DNA of 64,000 nucleotides from Streptomyces sp. ISL-100. Lineage in GTDB: Bacteria; Actinomycetota; Actinomycetes; Streptomycetales; Streptomycetaceae. Position numbers and translations under genes: made by a program. The stretch is taken from NCBI RefSeq assembly GCF_018614615.1, contig NZ_JAGGOK010000074.1:1-64000 (forward strand), given 5' to 3'. Numbering within the stretch: the stretch's first letter is position 1; each line of letters begins with the position of its first letter. This document shows positions 1 through 8,496 of the stretch, one piece after another. Under the pieces are notes generated by a model. That model was not told the DNA's origin. It saw only the letters and a program-made list of their open reading frames with translations, and made no database searches.

Positions 1-43
1 ACCGGGCCGGTTTCAGTTTGTCGTGCTGCTGTGCTGCCGACGC

Positions 44-271
44 CTACAGCGCGCCGAAGCCCACCCTGCGCGTCGTCGGCTCGCCGATTTCTACGTAGGC
101 GATCCGGTCAGCGGGAACGAGGACCGTACGGCCCTTGTCGTCCTTGAGGCTGAGCAGCTGCGCCTTGCCGGCCAGCGCGTCGGAAACCGCGCGCTCGACC
201 TCCTCGGTGGACTGCCCGCTCTCCAGAACGATCTCCCGGGGCGCGTGCTGCACGCCGATCTTGACCTCCAC
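44..271 (-). CDS. DUF3107 family protein (TB9.4-like)
   Basis: A 75-residue protein opening VEVKIGVQHAPREIV and ending RRVGFGAL, the typical full length of the actinobacterial DUF3107 family. The GTG at 271 is chosen because GGAGGG lies 8 bases upstream; an in-frame extension to 334 has no such site and an unrelated composition. The sequence suggests a small beta-alpha fold with a conserved C-terminal AYVEIG strand. The function of the family is unknown; the M. tuberculosis homologue Rv3208A also lies beside a TetR gene, as here. No signal peptide or membrane segment is seen. Confidence 0.85.
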   Translation of the reverse strand: MEVKIGVQHAPREIVLESGQSTEEVERAVSDALAGKAQLLSLKDDKGRTVLVPADRIAYVEIGEPTTRRVGFGAL

Positions 272-296
272 GGCTATGTCCCTCCGACGGTCATCA

Positions 297-334
297 GTGC
301 TGCGGTGCGCGGTCAGCCGCGCTGTACGCAGCAC
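297..334. terminator. stem-loop between TetR gene and DUF3107 gene
   Basis: A broken inverted repeat: outer arms 297-304 and 327-334 (8 bp), inner arms 307-312 and 317-322 (6 bp) around a TCAG loop. It follows the TetR stop on the minus strand and precedes the DUF3107 ribosome site. There is no T-run, so it may be a GC-type terminator or a leader structure. Confidence 0.35.
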
Positions 335-436
335 ACATTAGCCCGGTGAGGGGACACGGAACGCGCCGACAACGCATGCCGGAAGCGAACACGCGCCGGG
401 AACACATCCCGCGAGCACGCTCCGCGGCGCGCCGCG

Positions 437-1075
437 TCAGTGCTCGCTGCCGTGCAGCGGGAAGCCCGCGATGCCGCGCCAGGCGAGCGACGTCAGCAGC
501 TGCACCGCCGTGTCGCGCGGAATCGTGCTGCCGCTGGAGAGCCAGTAGCGCGCGACCACCTGCGACACGCCGCCGAGGCCGACGGCCAGCAGCATCGACT
601 CGTCCTTGGACAGGCCGGTGTCCTCGGCGATGACCTCACTGATCGCCTCGGCGCACTGGAGCGACACGCGGTCGACGCGCTCGCGCACGGCCGGCTCGTT
701 CGTCAGGTCCGACTCGAAGACCAGACGGAACGCGCCGCCCTCGTCCTCGACGTACGCGAAATAGGCGTCCATCGTCGCGGCCACGCGCAACTTGTTGTCC
801 GTGGTCGAGGCGAGGGCGGTACGTACCGCCTGGAGCAGCGACTCGCAGTGCTGGTCCAGGAGGGCCAGGTACAGCTCCAGCTTTCCCGGGAAGTGCTGGT
901 ACAGGACCGGCTTGCTCACGCCGGCCCGCTCGGCGATGTCGTCCATCGCTGCCGCGTGGTACCCCTGCGCGACAAAGACCTCCTGCGCCGCGCCCAGAAG
1001 TTGATTGCGTCGGGCTCGGCGGGGCAGGCGTGTGCCGCGTGGGCGTGCCGCCTCTGTCTGCTCGGTGGCTGTCAC
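437..1075 (-). CDS. TetR-family transcriptional regulator
   Basis: A 212-residue one-component regulator. The N-terminal helix-turn-helix includes AAMDDIAERAGVSKPVLYQHFPGK (split here as AAMDDIAERAG and VSKPVLYQHFPGK), the classic TetR recognition region, followed by an all-helical ligand/dimerisation domain. GTG at 1075 is preferred because GGGAGG ends 4 bases before it; an ATG at 1087 gives a 216-residue alternative. The position next to DUF3107 and near DUF3152 matches Rv3208 in M. tuberculosis. The ligand and target genes cannot be told from sequence. Confidence 0.88.
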   Translation of the reverse strand: MTATEQTEAARPRGTRLPRRARRNQLLGAAQEVFVAQGYHAAAMDDIAERAGVSKPVLYQHFPGKLELYLALLDQHCESLLQAVRTALASTTDNKLRVAATMDAYFAYVEDEGGAFRLVFESDLTNEPAVRERVDRVSLQCAEAISEVIAEDTGLSKDESMLLAVGLGGVSQVVARYWLSSGSTIPRDTAVQLLTSLAWRGIAGFPLHGSEH

Positions 1076-1262
1076 GCCGCCTCCCATGTCTTTCAGTTTC
1101 GCGACCTTTCAACAGCACGGCCGTTCCGTGCGCCGTGTGCGCCGCGCCCGCCATCGTACTTTTGGGTAACCCGGGTGCGCGCGGTACGGACGGAGAATTT
1201 CACGGACCGGACGCCTGCGGAAGGCCGATCGGGGGCTGACCAGCGCCTTCAGCAGCGTCGGA

Positions 1263-1499
1263 TCAGCGGTAGTCGTCCTCGTCAAGGGCTACGACGCGGG
1301 CTTGTTCCGCGGCGTCGCCGTCGGTCGCCTCCCCGCGGTCGATGCCGGTCGGAGGAACGTCGTGAGTCTCCTGCCACTCTGTGCGCTGCTCCGCGGCATC
1401 CGCCTCTGAGGCGTCGTTGTCGAGTTCGTCGGGTTCGTCGTTGTTGTCGAACGGTTCCTCCGCTGCGAAGGTGTCCGGGTCGGTCGGATCGACAGACAT
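1263..1499 (-). CDS. small acidic hypothetical protein
   Basis: A 78-residue, strongly acidic protein beginning MSVDPTDPDTFAAEE and ending VVALDEDDYR. ATG at 1499 is preceded by an AAAGG-type ribosome site about 10 bases upstream. No recognised domain, cysteines or membrane segment; the composition (D/E/A/N-rich) suggests intrinsic disorder. It is divergent from the hydrolase gene that starts at 1616. Function unknown. Confidence 0.7.
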   Translation of the reverse strand: MSVDPTDPDTFAAEEPFDNNDEPDELDNDASEADAAEQRTEWQETHDVPPTGIDRGEATDGDAAEQARVVALDEDDYR

Positions 1500-1615
1500 G
1501 CGTGGCTGCCTTTCAGAGTGAGAACTCGAGCCGGCGCGTACGCCCTTTGCTCCGAGGGTAGATCTGTGACGGCGAACACACGATTCAGTGCGTGATCGTC
1601 TCGTAACATTGCCGC

Positions 1616-2581
1616 ATGTCTTCGACCGAGCTGCCCGGGTCCAGTCTCGCCGCCGCCACCGCGGTGCCACGGGTCAGTGCCGTGCGGGTCGCCGACGGGG
1701 AGAAGCTGCGCTCCGTCAGCCTGCCCGGGCTGACCCTGAACGTACGCAGCCGGCCTCCGGTGCGCACGGGACTCCCGCCCGCGCTGTACGTGCACGGTCT
1801 CGGCGGGTCCTCGCAGAACTGGTCGGCCCTGATGCCGCTGCTCGCCGACCGCCTGGACGGCGAGGCGGTCGACCTGCCCGGCTTCGGGGATTCCCCGCCA
1901 CCGGACGACGGCAACTATTCGGTCAGCGGGCAGGCGCGCGCCTGCATCCGGCTGCTCGACGCGAGCGGGCGCGGACCGGTGCACCTGTTCGGCAACTCGC
2001 TGGGCGGCACGGTCGTCACGCGCATCGCGGCCGTCCGGCCCGACCTGGTGCGCACGCTCACGCTCGTCTCGCCCGCCCTCCCTGAGCTCCGGGTGCAGCG
2101 CACGGCGGTGCCGACCGCGCTCCTCGCGCTGCCGGGCATCGCCTCGCTGTTCGCCCGGCTCAGCAAGGACTGGACGGCCGAGCAGCGCACGCGCGGGGTG
2201 ATGGCGCTCTGTTACGGCGATCCCCAGGCGGTTACGCCCGAGGCCTTCCAGCACGCCGTGGAGGAAATGGAGCGGCGGCTGCAACTGCCGTATTTCTGGG
2301 AGGCGATGACGCGTTCGGCGCGGGGCATCGTCGACGCGTACACACTGGGCGGACAGCACGGTCTGTGGCGGCAGGCGGAGCGGGTGCTCGCGCCGACGCT
2401 GCTGGTGTACGGAGGGCGGGATCAGCTCGTGTCGTACCGTATGGCGCGCAGGGCCGCCGCGGCGTTCCGCGATTCGCGGCTGCTGACCCTGCCCGACGCG
2501 GGGCACGTGGCGATGATGGAATACCCGGAGGCGGTCGCCAGCGCCGTCCGGGAACTGATCGATGACAGCGGTAGGAGCTGA
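1616..2581 (+). CDS. alpha/beta-fold hydrolase
   Basis: A 321-residue alpha/beta hydrolase. The oxyanion region YVHGLGGSSQNW lies near residue 60, the nucleophile elbow is GNSLGG near residue 125, the acid is in YGGRDQLV near 265, and the catalytic histidine is in DAGHVAMMEYP near 300. The fold and spacing fit an esterase, lipase or C-C hydrolase; the substrate is not determinable. A lipV-like hydrolase lies in the comparable mycobacterial block. The ATG at 1616 has no clear ribosome site, so a leaderless message is possible. The DUF3152 gene follows after 8 bases, so the two probably share a transcript. Confidence 0.88.
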   Translation: MSSTELPGSSLAAATAVPRVSAVRVADGEKLRSVSLPGLTLNVRSRPPVRTGLPPALYVHGLGGSSQNWSALMPLLADRLDGEAVDLPGFGDSPPPDDGNYSVSGQARACIRLLDASGRGPVHLFGNSLGGTVVTRIAAVRPDLVRTLTLVSPALPELRVQRTAVPTALLALPGIASLFARLSKDWTAEQRTRGVMALCYGDPQAVTPEAFQHAVEEMERRLQLPYFWEAMTRSARGIVDAYTLGGQHGLWRQAERVLAPTLLVYGGRDQLVSYRMARRAAAAFRDSRLLTLPDAGHVAMMEYPEAVASAVRELIDDSGRS

Positions 2582-2589
2582 TCCGGCGC

Positions 2590-3942
2590 GTGGGACGTCA
2601 TAGTCGCCGAGGCCCCGCACCCAAGGGGGCTGCCGAAAAGCCCGCCATACCGGGCCAGGGCGAGGGAGTCGCGGCAGGTCCGGACGCGGCGGGCGTACGG
2701 CGCAGACAGCGCCCCCAGCAGCCACCACATCATCAGCAGCAGCATCAGCAGTACGGCGGCACTCCGGCCCACGGGGTGCCGCAAGTGCGCGGTGGGCACC
2801 CCGAGCAGCGGGAATCCGGCGGCGGCTGGGGCGTAGCGCCCGACGGCAGGTACGGCGACTGGCAGGGGGCGCCTCGCGCGCCGCAGGGACCGCAGGGGCC
2901 GCAGCAGGGCTCGCCGCCCGGACCGCAGGCGCAGGTGCAATCCCAGGCGCGGTACGCGGAGCCCGGAGCCCGGATCCCGGGACCGCGGCAGGAGTTCGTC
3001 GAGGCGTTCGACGCTCCGCCCAGGTTCCCGCCCGGGGCCGGTCCGACCGCCGCGCCGGGCGCTGGTGCACCTGATGCCGACCGCGACGGCCGTGACGGCG
3101 ACTCCGGCGATGACGACGTCTACGACGCCCCCGCCAAAGGCGGCAAGGGGCGGGCCTTCACCGGGATCGCCGCAGCCGCGGTGACCACCGTGCTCGCCGT
3201 TGTCGTGGCCGGGCAGGTAGCACAGGGCGACAAGGATCCCGTGGCGTCCCCGGCCGCCGGGGACAGGAACACCGGTGAGAGCGACACCTCGCGCTCGGAC
3301 ACCCGGCCGACGCCGTCCCGGGGAGTGGCCGCCGCCCCGGCGACGTACGAGCAGCAGATGGCCAGGACGTACCCGATCGACCCGAAGCTGACGGGCCGGG
3401 GCGACTTCCAGGCGATCGGCGGATTCGACAAGGCCCCGGGCAAGGGGCAGAAGTATTCGTACCGGGTGGATGTCGAGAAGGGGCTCGGCCTCGACGGCGC
3501 TGTCTTCGCGCGTGCCGTGCAGGAGACCCTCAACGACGACCGGAGCTGGGCTCACAACGGCGCCATGACGTTCGAACGGATCTCATCGGGCCGGCCCGAC
3601 TTCGTCGTCACACTCGCGAGCCCGGGCACCACCGGTGTGTGGTGTGCGAAGTCCGGTCTCGACACGCTCTCCGGCAATGTCTCGTGCGATTCGGCGGCGA
3701 CCGAGCGCGTGATGATCAACGCGTACCGGTGGGCGCAGGGAGCCGAGACGTTCGGCAAGGACAAGATGATCGCGTACCGGCAGATGCTCATCAACCACGA
3801 GGTCGGTCACCGGCTCGGGCACGGTCACAAGAACTGCGAGACGCCGGGCGAACTCGCGCCGATCATGCAGCAGCAGACGAAGTCGCTGGACATCGGCGGC
3901 GTCAGCTGCAAGCCCAACGCCTGGGTGTTTCCCGGCAGTTGA
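2590..3942 (+). CDS. DUF3152 membrane-anchored metzincin-like protein
   Basis: A 450-residue protein starting at GTG 2590. Residues 1-185 form a P/Q/G-rich, probably disordered cytoplasmic region; one hydrophobic segment (about 190-212, AFTGIAAAAVTTVLAVVVAG) anchors it; the rest is extracellular and matches DUF3152. The C-terminal part carries HEVGHRLGHGH, an HExxHxxGxxH zinc motif, followed by PIMQQQ, which could serve as the metzincin Met-turn. This suggests a membrane-tethered metallopeptidase; no substrate is known. Rv3207c is the mycobacterial equivalent. Two cysteine pairs (WCAKSG/VSCDS and NCETPG/VSCKP) could form disulfides. Confidence 0.85.
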   Translation: MGRHSRRGPAPKGAAEKPAIPGQGEGVAAGPDAAGVRRRQRPQQPPHHQQQHQQYGGTPAHGVPQVRGGHPEQRESGGGWGVAPDGRYGDWQGAPRAPQGPQGPQQGSPPGPQAQVQSQARYAEPGARIPGPRQEFVEAFDAPPRFPPGAGPTAAPGAGAPDADRDGRDGDSGDDDVYDAPAKGGKGRAFTGIAAAAVTTVLAVVVAGQVAQGDKDPVASPAAGDRNTGESDTSRSDTRPTPSRGVAAAPATYEQQMARTYPIDPKLTGRGDFQAIGGFDKAPGKGQKYSYRVDVEKGLGLDGAVFARAVQETLNDDRSWAHNGAMTFERISSGRPDFVVTLASPGTTGVWCAKSGLDTLSGNVSCDSAATERVMINAYRWAQGAETFGKDKMIAYRQMLINHEVGHRLGHGHKNCETPGELAPIMQQQTKSLDIGGVSCKPNAWVFPGS

Positions 3943-4161
3943 GGCTCCGCTCCGCGCTGGCCGCAGCCTGACGGAACGTAACCGAAAAGGTCCTTAGCGC
4001 GACAGAACGCTACCGCGCGGCGAAAGTTACGTGTGTTCACCCCTTTTGGTGGCGCGATGGACAACCGTCCGTCGCGTCACCGGCATGTCCGCATACGGTC
4101 GGTCCCGCTGGAGTCGCCGGACCAACGGCGGCCGCTCACAGGGGAGATCGGGGGTGCGCTC

Positions 4162-5886
4162 GTGCGGATCGGACTGCTTACGGAGGGTGGCTACCCGTAT
4201 GCGACTGGTGAGTCCAGGGTGTGGTGCGACCGGCTCGTGCGCGGGCTCGCGCAGCACGAATTCGACATCTACGCCCTGAGCCGCAGCGCCCGCCAGGAGG
4301 CGCAGGGCCGGCTCCAGCTGCCTCCGCAGGTGCGGCGGGTGCGTACCGCGCCGCTGTGGGCGCCGCAGGACGACGGCAGTACGTACGGGCGGCGCGAACG
4401 GCGCCGCTTCGCGGGGCACTTCGGGGAACTGACCGGCGCGATCTGCGCACCGGACGAGGAAGGCGCGGGCGACCGCTTCGCCGCTGGTCTCTACGGGCTG
4501 GCGGAGCTGGCGGGGGAGTGCGGCGGGCTGCAAGCCGCCCTGCGCTCCGAAACCGCCGTACGCGTGCTGGAATCCGCCTGCCGTGCTCCCGGCGCCGGCG
4601 GCGCCGTACACGCGGCGAAGGTCCCCGACTACCTCGAATCCGTCGACCTGCTGGAGCGCGCGCTGCGGCCCCTTTCGCTGGACTGGTACGACGGCGCCGA
4701 TGGGCTTGGCGCCGTCGACCTGTGCCACGCGGCCTCCGGCGGGTCCGCCGCCCTGCCCGGGCTGCTGGCCAAACGCTTCTTCGGCGTACCGCTGCTGGTC
4801 ACCGAGTACGGCGTACAGCTGCGGGCGCAGTACCTGGCGGCGGGCGACACGGCCCGGAGCTCGCCGGTGCGGGCGTTGCTGGCCGCCTTCCACGGCAAGC
4901 TCGCCGCCGAGGTGTACGACCGGGCCACGCTCATCACGCCGGGCAATACGCACGCCAGGCGGTGGCAGGAGCGGTGCGGCGCCGATCGCGCCAAGCTGCG
5001 TACGGTCTACCCCGGCATGGAGGCCGAGCGTTTCGCGGCCCTGGGGGAGGGGGACGACGGCGGCGACCCCGGCACGCTGGTCTGGGTCGGCCGCGTGGAG
5101 CCCGCCAAGGACTTGATCTCGCTGCTGCACGCCTTCGCGGAGGTCCGCAAGGACGAGCCGCAGGCCCGGCTGCGGATTGTCCACGACCCGCAGCACGGGC
5201 AGGCCGCCGAGGCGGCCGCCTACCTCGCGCACTGCAAGGCGCTCGCCGCCCAGCTCTTCCCCGACGAGGCGGCCGACGCGCACGCCGTCGGCGACAACCC
5301 CGTCTCCTTCGAGGAGATCGGCGGCCCCGAGGTGCCGGACCTGACGGACGCGTACGCCGCGGGGAGTGTGGTCGTCCTCTCCAGCGTTGTCGAGGGCTGC
5401 CCGATCAGCCTGGTCGAGGCGATGTTCTGCGGGCGCGCCACGGTTTCGACGGACGTCGGCGCGGTCGTCGAAGTCATCGGCGGTACGGGCCTGGTGGTCC
5501 CGCCGCGCAATCCCCGCGCACTGGCCGACGCCTGCGTGGCGCTGATGCGCGATCCGCAGCGGCGGGACCGGCTGGGCGCGGCGGCGCGCGCTCGCGCGCT
5601 GGAACTCTTTACTGTCGAGCAGAACCTCGCGGCATTTCGAGGCATTTACCTGGAGCTGATCTCGCACTGCCCGGTACGCCGCGAGGCCGTGGGCCTGAAC
5701 GGCGAACCCCTGCTCTTCGCCAACCCGGCGGAGACGCACGTGCCGGGGAGCTGGGCGGGTGGCGGTCTGGCCGGCGGTGCGTCAGGCCCGAGCTGGGCGG
5801 GGGCGGCTGCTGCGGATCCGTCGCAAACGGTGGGCGCGGACGCGGGTGCCGGCGCCGGGCCGGGGCTGGGGGAGCGCCATGCCTGA
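4162..5886 (+). CDS. PelF-type GT4 glycosyltransferase (DUF3492 domain)
   Basis: A 574-residue cytosolic glycosyltransferase. It opens VRIGLLTEGGYPYATGE, the hallmark of the DUF3492 domain that forms the N-terminal half of PelF-family enzymes, followed by a GT-B C-terminal half: LVWVGRVEPAKD near residue 312, and the donor-binding run SSVVEGCPISLVEAM with the EGCPxSLVEA loop near 412. GTG at 4162 is chosen because it begins the conserved domain and has GGGGG 7 bases upstream; an in-frame GTG at 4033 would add 43 poorly conserved residues. PelF polymerises UDP-linked hexosamine in Pel synthesis. Membrane, epimerase and Sph3-like genes follow. An A/G-rich tail of about 50 residues is probably disordered. 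Confidence 0.85.
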   Translation: MRIGLLTEGGYPYATGESRVWCDRLVRGLAQHEFDIYALSRSARQEAQGRLQLPPQVRRVRTAPLWAPQDDGSTYGRRERRRFAGHFGELTGAICAPDEEGAGDRFAAGLYGLAELAGECGGLQAALRSETAVRVLESACRAPGAGGAVHAAKVPDYLESVDLLERALRPLSLDWYDGADGLGAVDLCHAASGGSAALPGLLAKRFFGVPLLVTEYGVQLRAQYLAAGDTARSSPVRALLAAFHGKLAAEVYDRATLITPGNTHARRWQERCGADRAKLRTVYPGMEAERFAALGEGDDGGDPGTLVWVGRVEPAKDLISLLHAFAEVRKDEPQARLRIVHDPQHGQAAEAAAYLAHCKALAAQLFPDEAADAHAVGDNPVSFEEIGGPEVPDLTDAYAAGSVVVLSSVVEGCPISLVEAMFCGRATVSTDVGAVVEVIGGTGLVVPPRNPRALADACVALMRDPQRRDRLGAAARARALELFTVEQNLAAFRGIYLELISHCPVRREAVGLNGEPLLFANPAETHVPGSWAGGGLAGGASGPSWAGAAAADPSQTVGADAGAGAGPGLGERHA

Positions 5887-6085
5887 GCGACGCAGCCGAC
5901 GGGACCCGGCAAGACGGTCGGTGACCAGCACGATCGCGACTACCGCCGCGACCGAATCCACGGGCTTGACGGTCACGACCGAGACGCCGGCAGCGGAGAG
6001 CGACGCGGCGACCAGGGCCGCAGCGGCTGAGACGGCAGCCGAGGTCAGGACCGTAGTTGCGACCTTCAGTGCAGGAGGCAGGTCG

Positions 6086-7336
6086 ATGAGCGCACCCCGT
6101 AGGTCGGGCGTTCCCCGTGGGAGTGTTTGGGACACGCCCCGTACTCCCGGCAGCCCCGGCGCGTGGGACCGCGAGCCGGAGCCGACGGCGCTGGCGACCG
6201 GCGCGTCCGGGCGCGCCGGGGCTGTCGCGCCGCCGCGGCGGGGGCCCGCCGACCCCGTGCGGGCGCTCATGCACCGGCACCGGGAGTTGTGCGAGCGGGC
6301 CGTCGATCCGCTGGAGATCGCCGCCGGGCTCGAAGCGCACGGGGTGACGGACAGGACCGCCGCGCGTTTCCGCCACCGGGACGTCTTCACGCTCGCCGAG
6401 GAGCTGTACGCACGAGTGCCCCGCGTCGGTGACAGCGCCGGGCCGGCCCCGGCGCGCGAGGACTCCCCGCGCGCCCGCTGGGTCGCGTACGCGCTGCTGC
6501 CCGGCGTCGCGTGCGTCGCTACGGTTGCCGGGCTCGAACTGGCCGGTGGGCGTGGGCGGCTGGCGATCGGCTTGACCGGGACGCTGGTCGTCGCGGTCGC
6601 GCTCGCCCTGTGCCTGCGCCACGGGCCCCTGCGCGCCGAGGGGCGTACCGCGCCTGCCGCGCGCCTGTGGGTGTGCTGGCTGCTCGGGTACGCCGTCTTC
6701 GGTGACGGGCTGCTCCGGCAGGTCGTCGCCGGGGGCCCGGACGGGCCCTGGGCGATGGAGACCACGACGCTGGTGGCCCTCGCCGCGGCCCTCGCGCCCG
6801 CCGCCTGGTGCGCGCACCTCCTCGCCGTTCACGCGCGGCGCAAACTCGCCGCGAGCCGTGGCACGGAGGAGTTCGGGGCGGCGGCCCGCCCCCTCCTGCT
6901 CGGTGTCACCGGCCTTTTCGTGGGCCTACTCCTCTGCCTCCAGACCGCGGTCGCAAGCGTGACCGGTGGCAGCGGCCGGGCCGGTCTGGCGGCCGGCGTC
7001 GCCCTCGGCGCGCTCCTCTTCCTGGCCCGGCTGCTCACCGTCCACGGCTTCCACCGGCCCGCGTCCGCCGGGCTCGCCGCCGCAGCCGCCCTGCAGGCCG
7101 CCGCGCTCTCCGCCGTACTCGCGTCCCGCCTGCCCGGCTGCGGCTTTGTCGCCTCGCCCGTCGAGTACCTCCTCGACGCCGGTGGCGCGGAAGCCGTCCC
7201 GGCCGTCGCCTGCACCGTGGCCGCGCTGGCCCTGCTCGCCCACGCCACCGCGGCGCTCTCCCGCGCCTCGGCCCACGCCGGCCGGACGGGGGCCGCCGAC
7301 CGCCACAAGGCGCAGGCGCCGCCCGAGCCGCACTGA
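6086..7336 (+). CDS. 8-TM membrane protein of the Pel-like cassette
   Basis: A 416-residue integral membrane protein with no recognised family. After about 45 disordered residues comes a soluble conserved-looking helical stretch (PVRALMHRHRELCERAVD... FTLAEELYARVPR), then about eight hydrophobic segments from residue 140 to 400, and a short charged tail. ATG at 6086 is chosen because AGGAGG lies 7 bases upstream. An in-frame ATG at 5879 overlaps the end of the PelF gene by 8 bases and has a weaker GGGAG site; the extra 69 residues use rare codons (AGA, CGA, AGG), so they may not be coding. The position suggests a role in glycan export or assembly, comparable with PelG by context only, since the length and TM count differ. 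Confidence 0.75.
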   Translation: MSAPRRSGVPRGSVWDTPRTPGSPGAWDREPEPTALATGASGRAGAVAPPRRGPADPVRALMHRHRELCERAVDPLEIAAGLEAHGVTDRTAARFRHRDVFTLAEELYARVPRVGDSAGPAPAREDSPRARWVAYALLPGVACVATVAGLELAGGRGRLAIGLTGTLVVAVALALCLRHGPLRAEGRTAPAARLWVCWLLGYAVFGDGLLRQVVAGGPDGPWAMETTTLVALAAALAPAAWCAHLLAVHARRKLAASRGTEEFGAAARPLLLGVTGLFVGLLLCLQTAVASVTGGSGRAGLAAGVALGALLFLARLLTVHGFHRPASAGLAAAAALQAAALSAVLASRLPGCGFVASPVEYLLDAGGAEAVPAVACTVAALALLAHATAALSRASAHAGRTGAADRHKAQAPPEPH

Positions 7337-7435
7337 CCCGCACCGATCCGCCTCAGCCTCCCGCGGAGCCGACGCCGCGGGCGTACACCGCAGCACTCAC
7401 CGCATCACCGCCCCATCCAGAAGGAGAACGTGAAC

Positions 7436-7489
7436 ATGACCCCCCAACCCCCAACTTCAGCCGGTCGGCACCGAGGGGACGCGCGATGA
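7436..7489 (+). CDS. 17-codon leader ORF coupled to the epimerase gene
   Basis: ATG at 7436 (or in-frame GTG at 7430) follows AAGGAG at 7421-7426 at good distance. The 17-codon frame (MTPQPPTSAGRHRGDAR) ends in TGA at 7487-7489, overlapping the epimerase ATG at 7486 as ATGA. This looks like translational coupling or a regulatory leader peptide. It is too short to judge by codon use. Confidence 0.4.
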   Translation: MTPQPPTSAGRHRGDAR

Positions 7490-8496
7490 GGGTGCTGCTG
7501 CTGGGTGCCAACGGATATCTCGGCCGCTTCGTCGCCGACCGACTGCTCGCCGACCCGGCCGTGCAGCTCACCGCCCTCGGGCGGGGCGACGACGCCGACG
7601 TACGGTTCGACCTCGCCACCGGCAGTCCCGGCGCGCTGACGCGCTTCCTGGACGCCGTACACCCCGGAGTCGTCATCAACTGCGCCGGTGCCACGCGCGG
7701 CGGCGCCCGCGACCTGACCCGGCACAACACTGTCGCCGTCGCGACCGTCTGCGAGGCCCTGCGCCGCAGCGGCTGCGGAGCGCGGCTCGTGCAGCTGGGA
7801 TGTGCCGCCGAGTACGGGCCCTCGCAGCCGGGGTCGTCCACCGCCGAGGACGCCGTGCCCCGCCCCGGCGGCCCGTACGGCGTGAGCAAGCTCGCCGCCA
7901 CGGAGCTGGTGCTCGGCTCCGGGCTCGACGCCGTCGTGCTCCGGGTCTTCTCACCGGTCGGTCCCGGTACGCCGGCCGGCTCGCCGCTCGGCCGGCTCGC
8001 CGAGGCGATGCGCCGGGCGATGCAGTCCGGGGACGGTGAGCTGAAGCTCAGCGGCCTCGGCGTACAGCGCGACTTCGTCGACGTACGCGACGTGGCGCGC
8101 GCCGTGCACGCCGCCTCGCTCTCCGCCGCGCAGGGCGCCATCAACATCGGCACCGGCCGCGCGGTCCGGCTGCGGGACGCCGCCGCGGTCCTGGCCCGAG
8201 TCGCGGGCTACGGCGGCGCGCTCCATGAGCTCGACGCGCCATCCGGTTACGTCCCGGGCAGCGCGGCAGCGGCGGCGCGCAACGGCGGAGTGGGCAGCGT
8301 GCTCGCCTCGGTGGGCGCACCGCGCGGGGAGATGTCCCCGGAGCACCTGGGCGGCCCGTACCCCTACCCGGACGGCTGCGGCAGCTGGCAGCAGGCCGAT
8401 GTGCGCACCGCGCGCGACCGGCTCGGCTGGCGGCCCCGGATCAACCTCGAGGAGTCGCTCGCGGACATCTGGATGGAGGCGGCATGCCGCATCTGA
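7486..8496 (+). CDS. NAD-dependent epimerase/dehydratase (extended SDR)
   Basis: A 336-residue extended SDR. It opens MRVLLLGANGYLGRFVA with the GxxGxxG NAD(H)-binding motif, has a YGVSK catalytic YxxxK near residue 133 with a preceding CAAEYG segment, and a VQRDFVDVRDVARA segment typical of nucleotide-sugar epimerases near residue 200. ATG at 7486 has GAGGGG 7 bases upstream and overlaps a short leader ORF. In the cassette it would supply a UDP-sugar for the PelF-like enzyme, much as PelX, a C4-epimerase, does in Pel operons; this assignment is by context. Its 3' end overlaps the next gene by 13 bases. Confidence 0.85.
   Translation: MRVLLLGANGYLGRFVADRLLADPAVQLTALGRGDDADVRFDLATGSPGALTRFLDAVHPGVVINCAGATRGGARDLTRHNTVAVATVCEALRRSGCGARLVQLGCAAEYGPSQPGSSTAEDAVPRPGGPYGVSKLAATELVLGSGLDAVVLRVFSPVGPGTPAGSPLGRLAEAMRRAMQSGDGELKLSGLGVQRDFVDVRDVARAVHAASLSAAQGAINIGTGRAVRLRDAAAVLARVAGYGGALHELDAPSGYVPGSAAAAARNGGVGSVLASVGAPRGEMSPEHLGGPYPYPDGCGSWQQADVRTARDRLGWRPRINLEESLADIWMEAACRI

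Noticed and set aside
4033..4161. The longer form of the PelF-type protein from GTG 4033
   Set aside because: The added 43 residues are Arg/Pro-rich and precede the conserved MRIGLLTEGG-like start; a ribosome site is present before 4162.
5879..6085. An N-terminal extension of the 8-TM protein, or a separate small gene
   Set aside because: The frame is open, but it uses many rare codons and a stronger ribosome site lies at 6073-6078; kept only as an alternative start.
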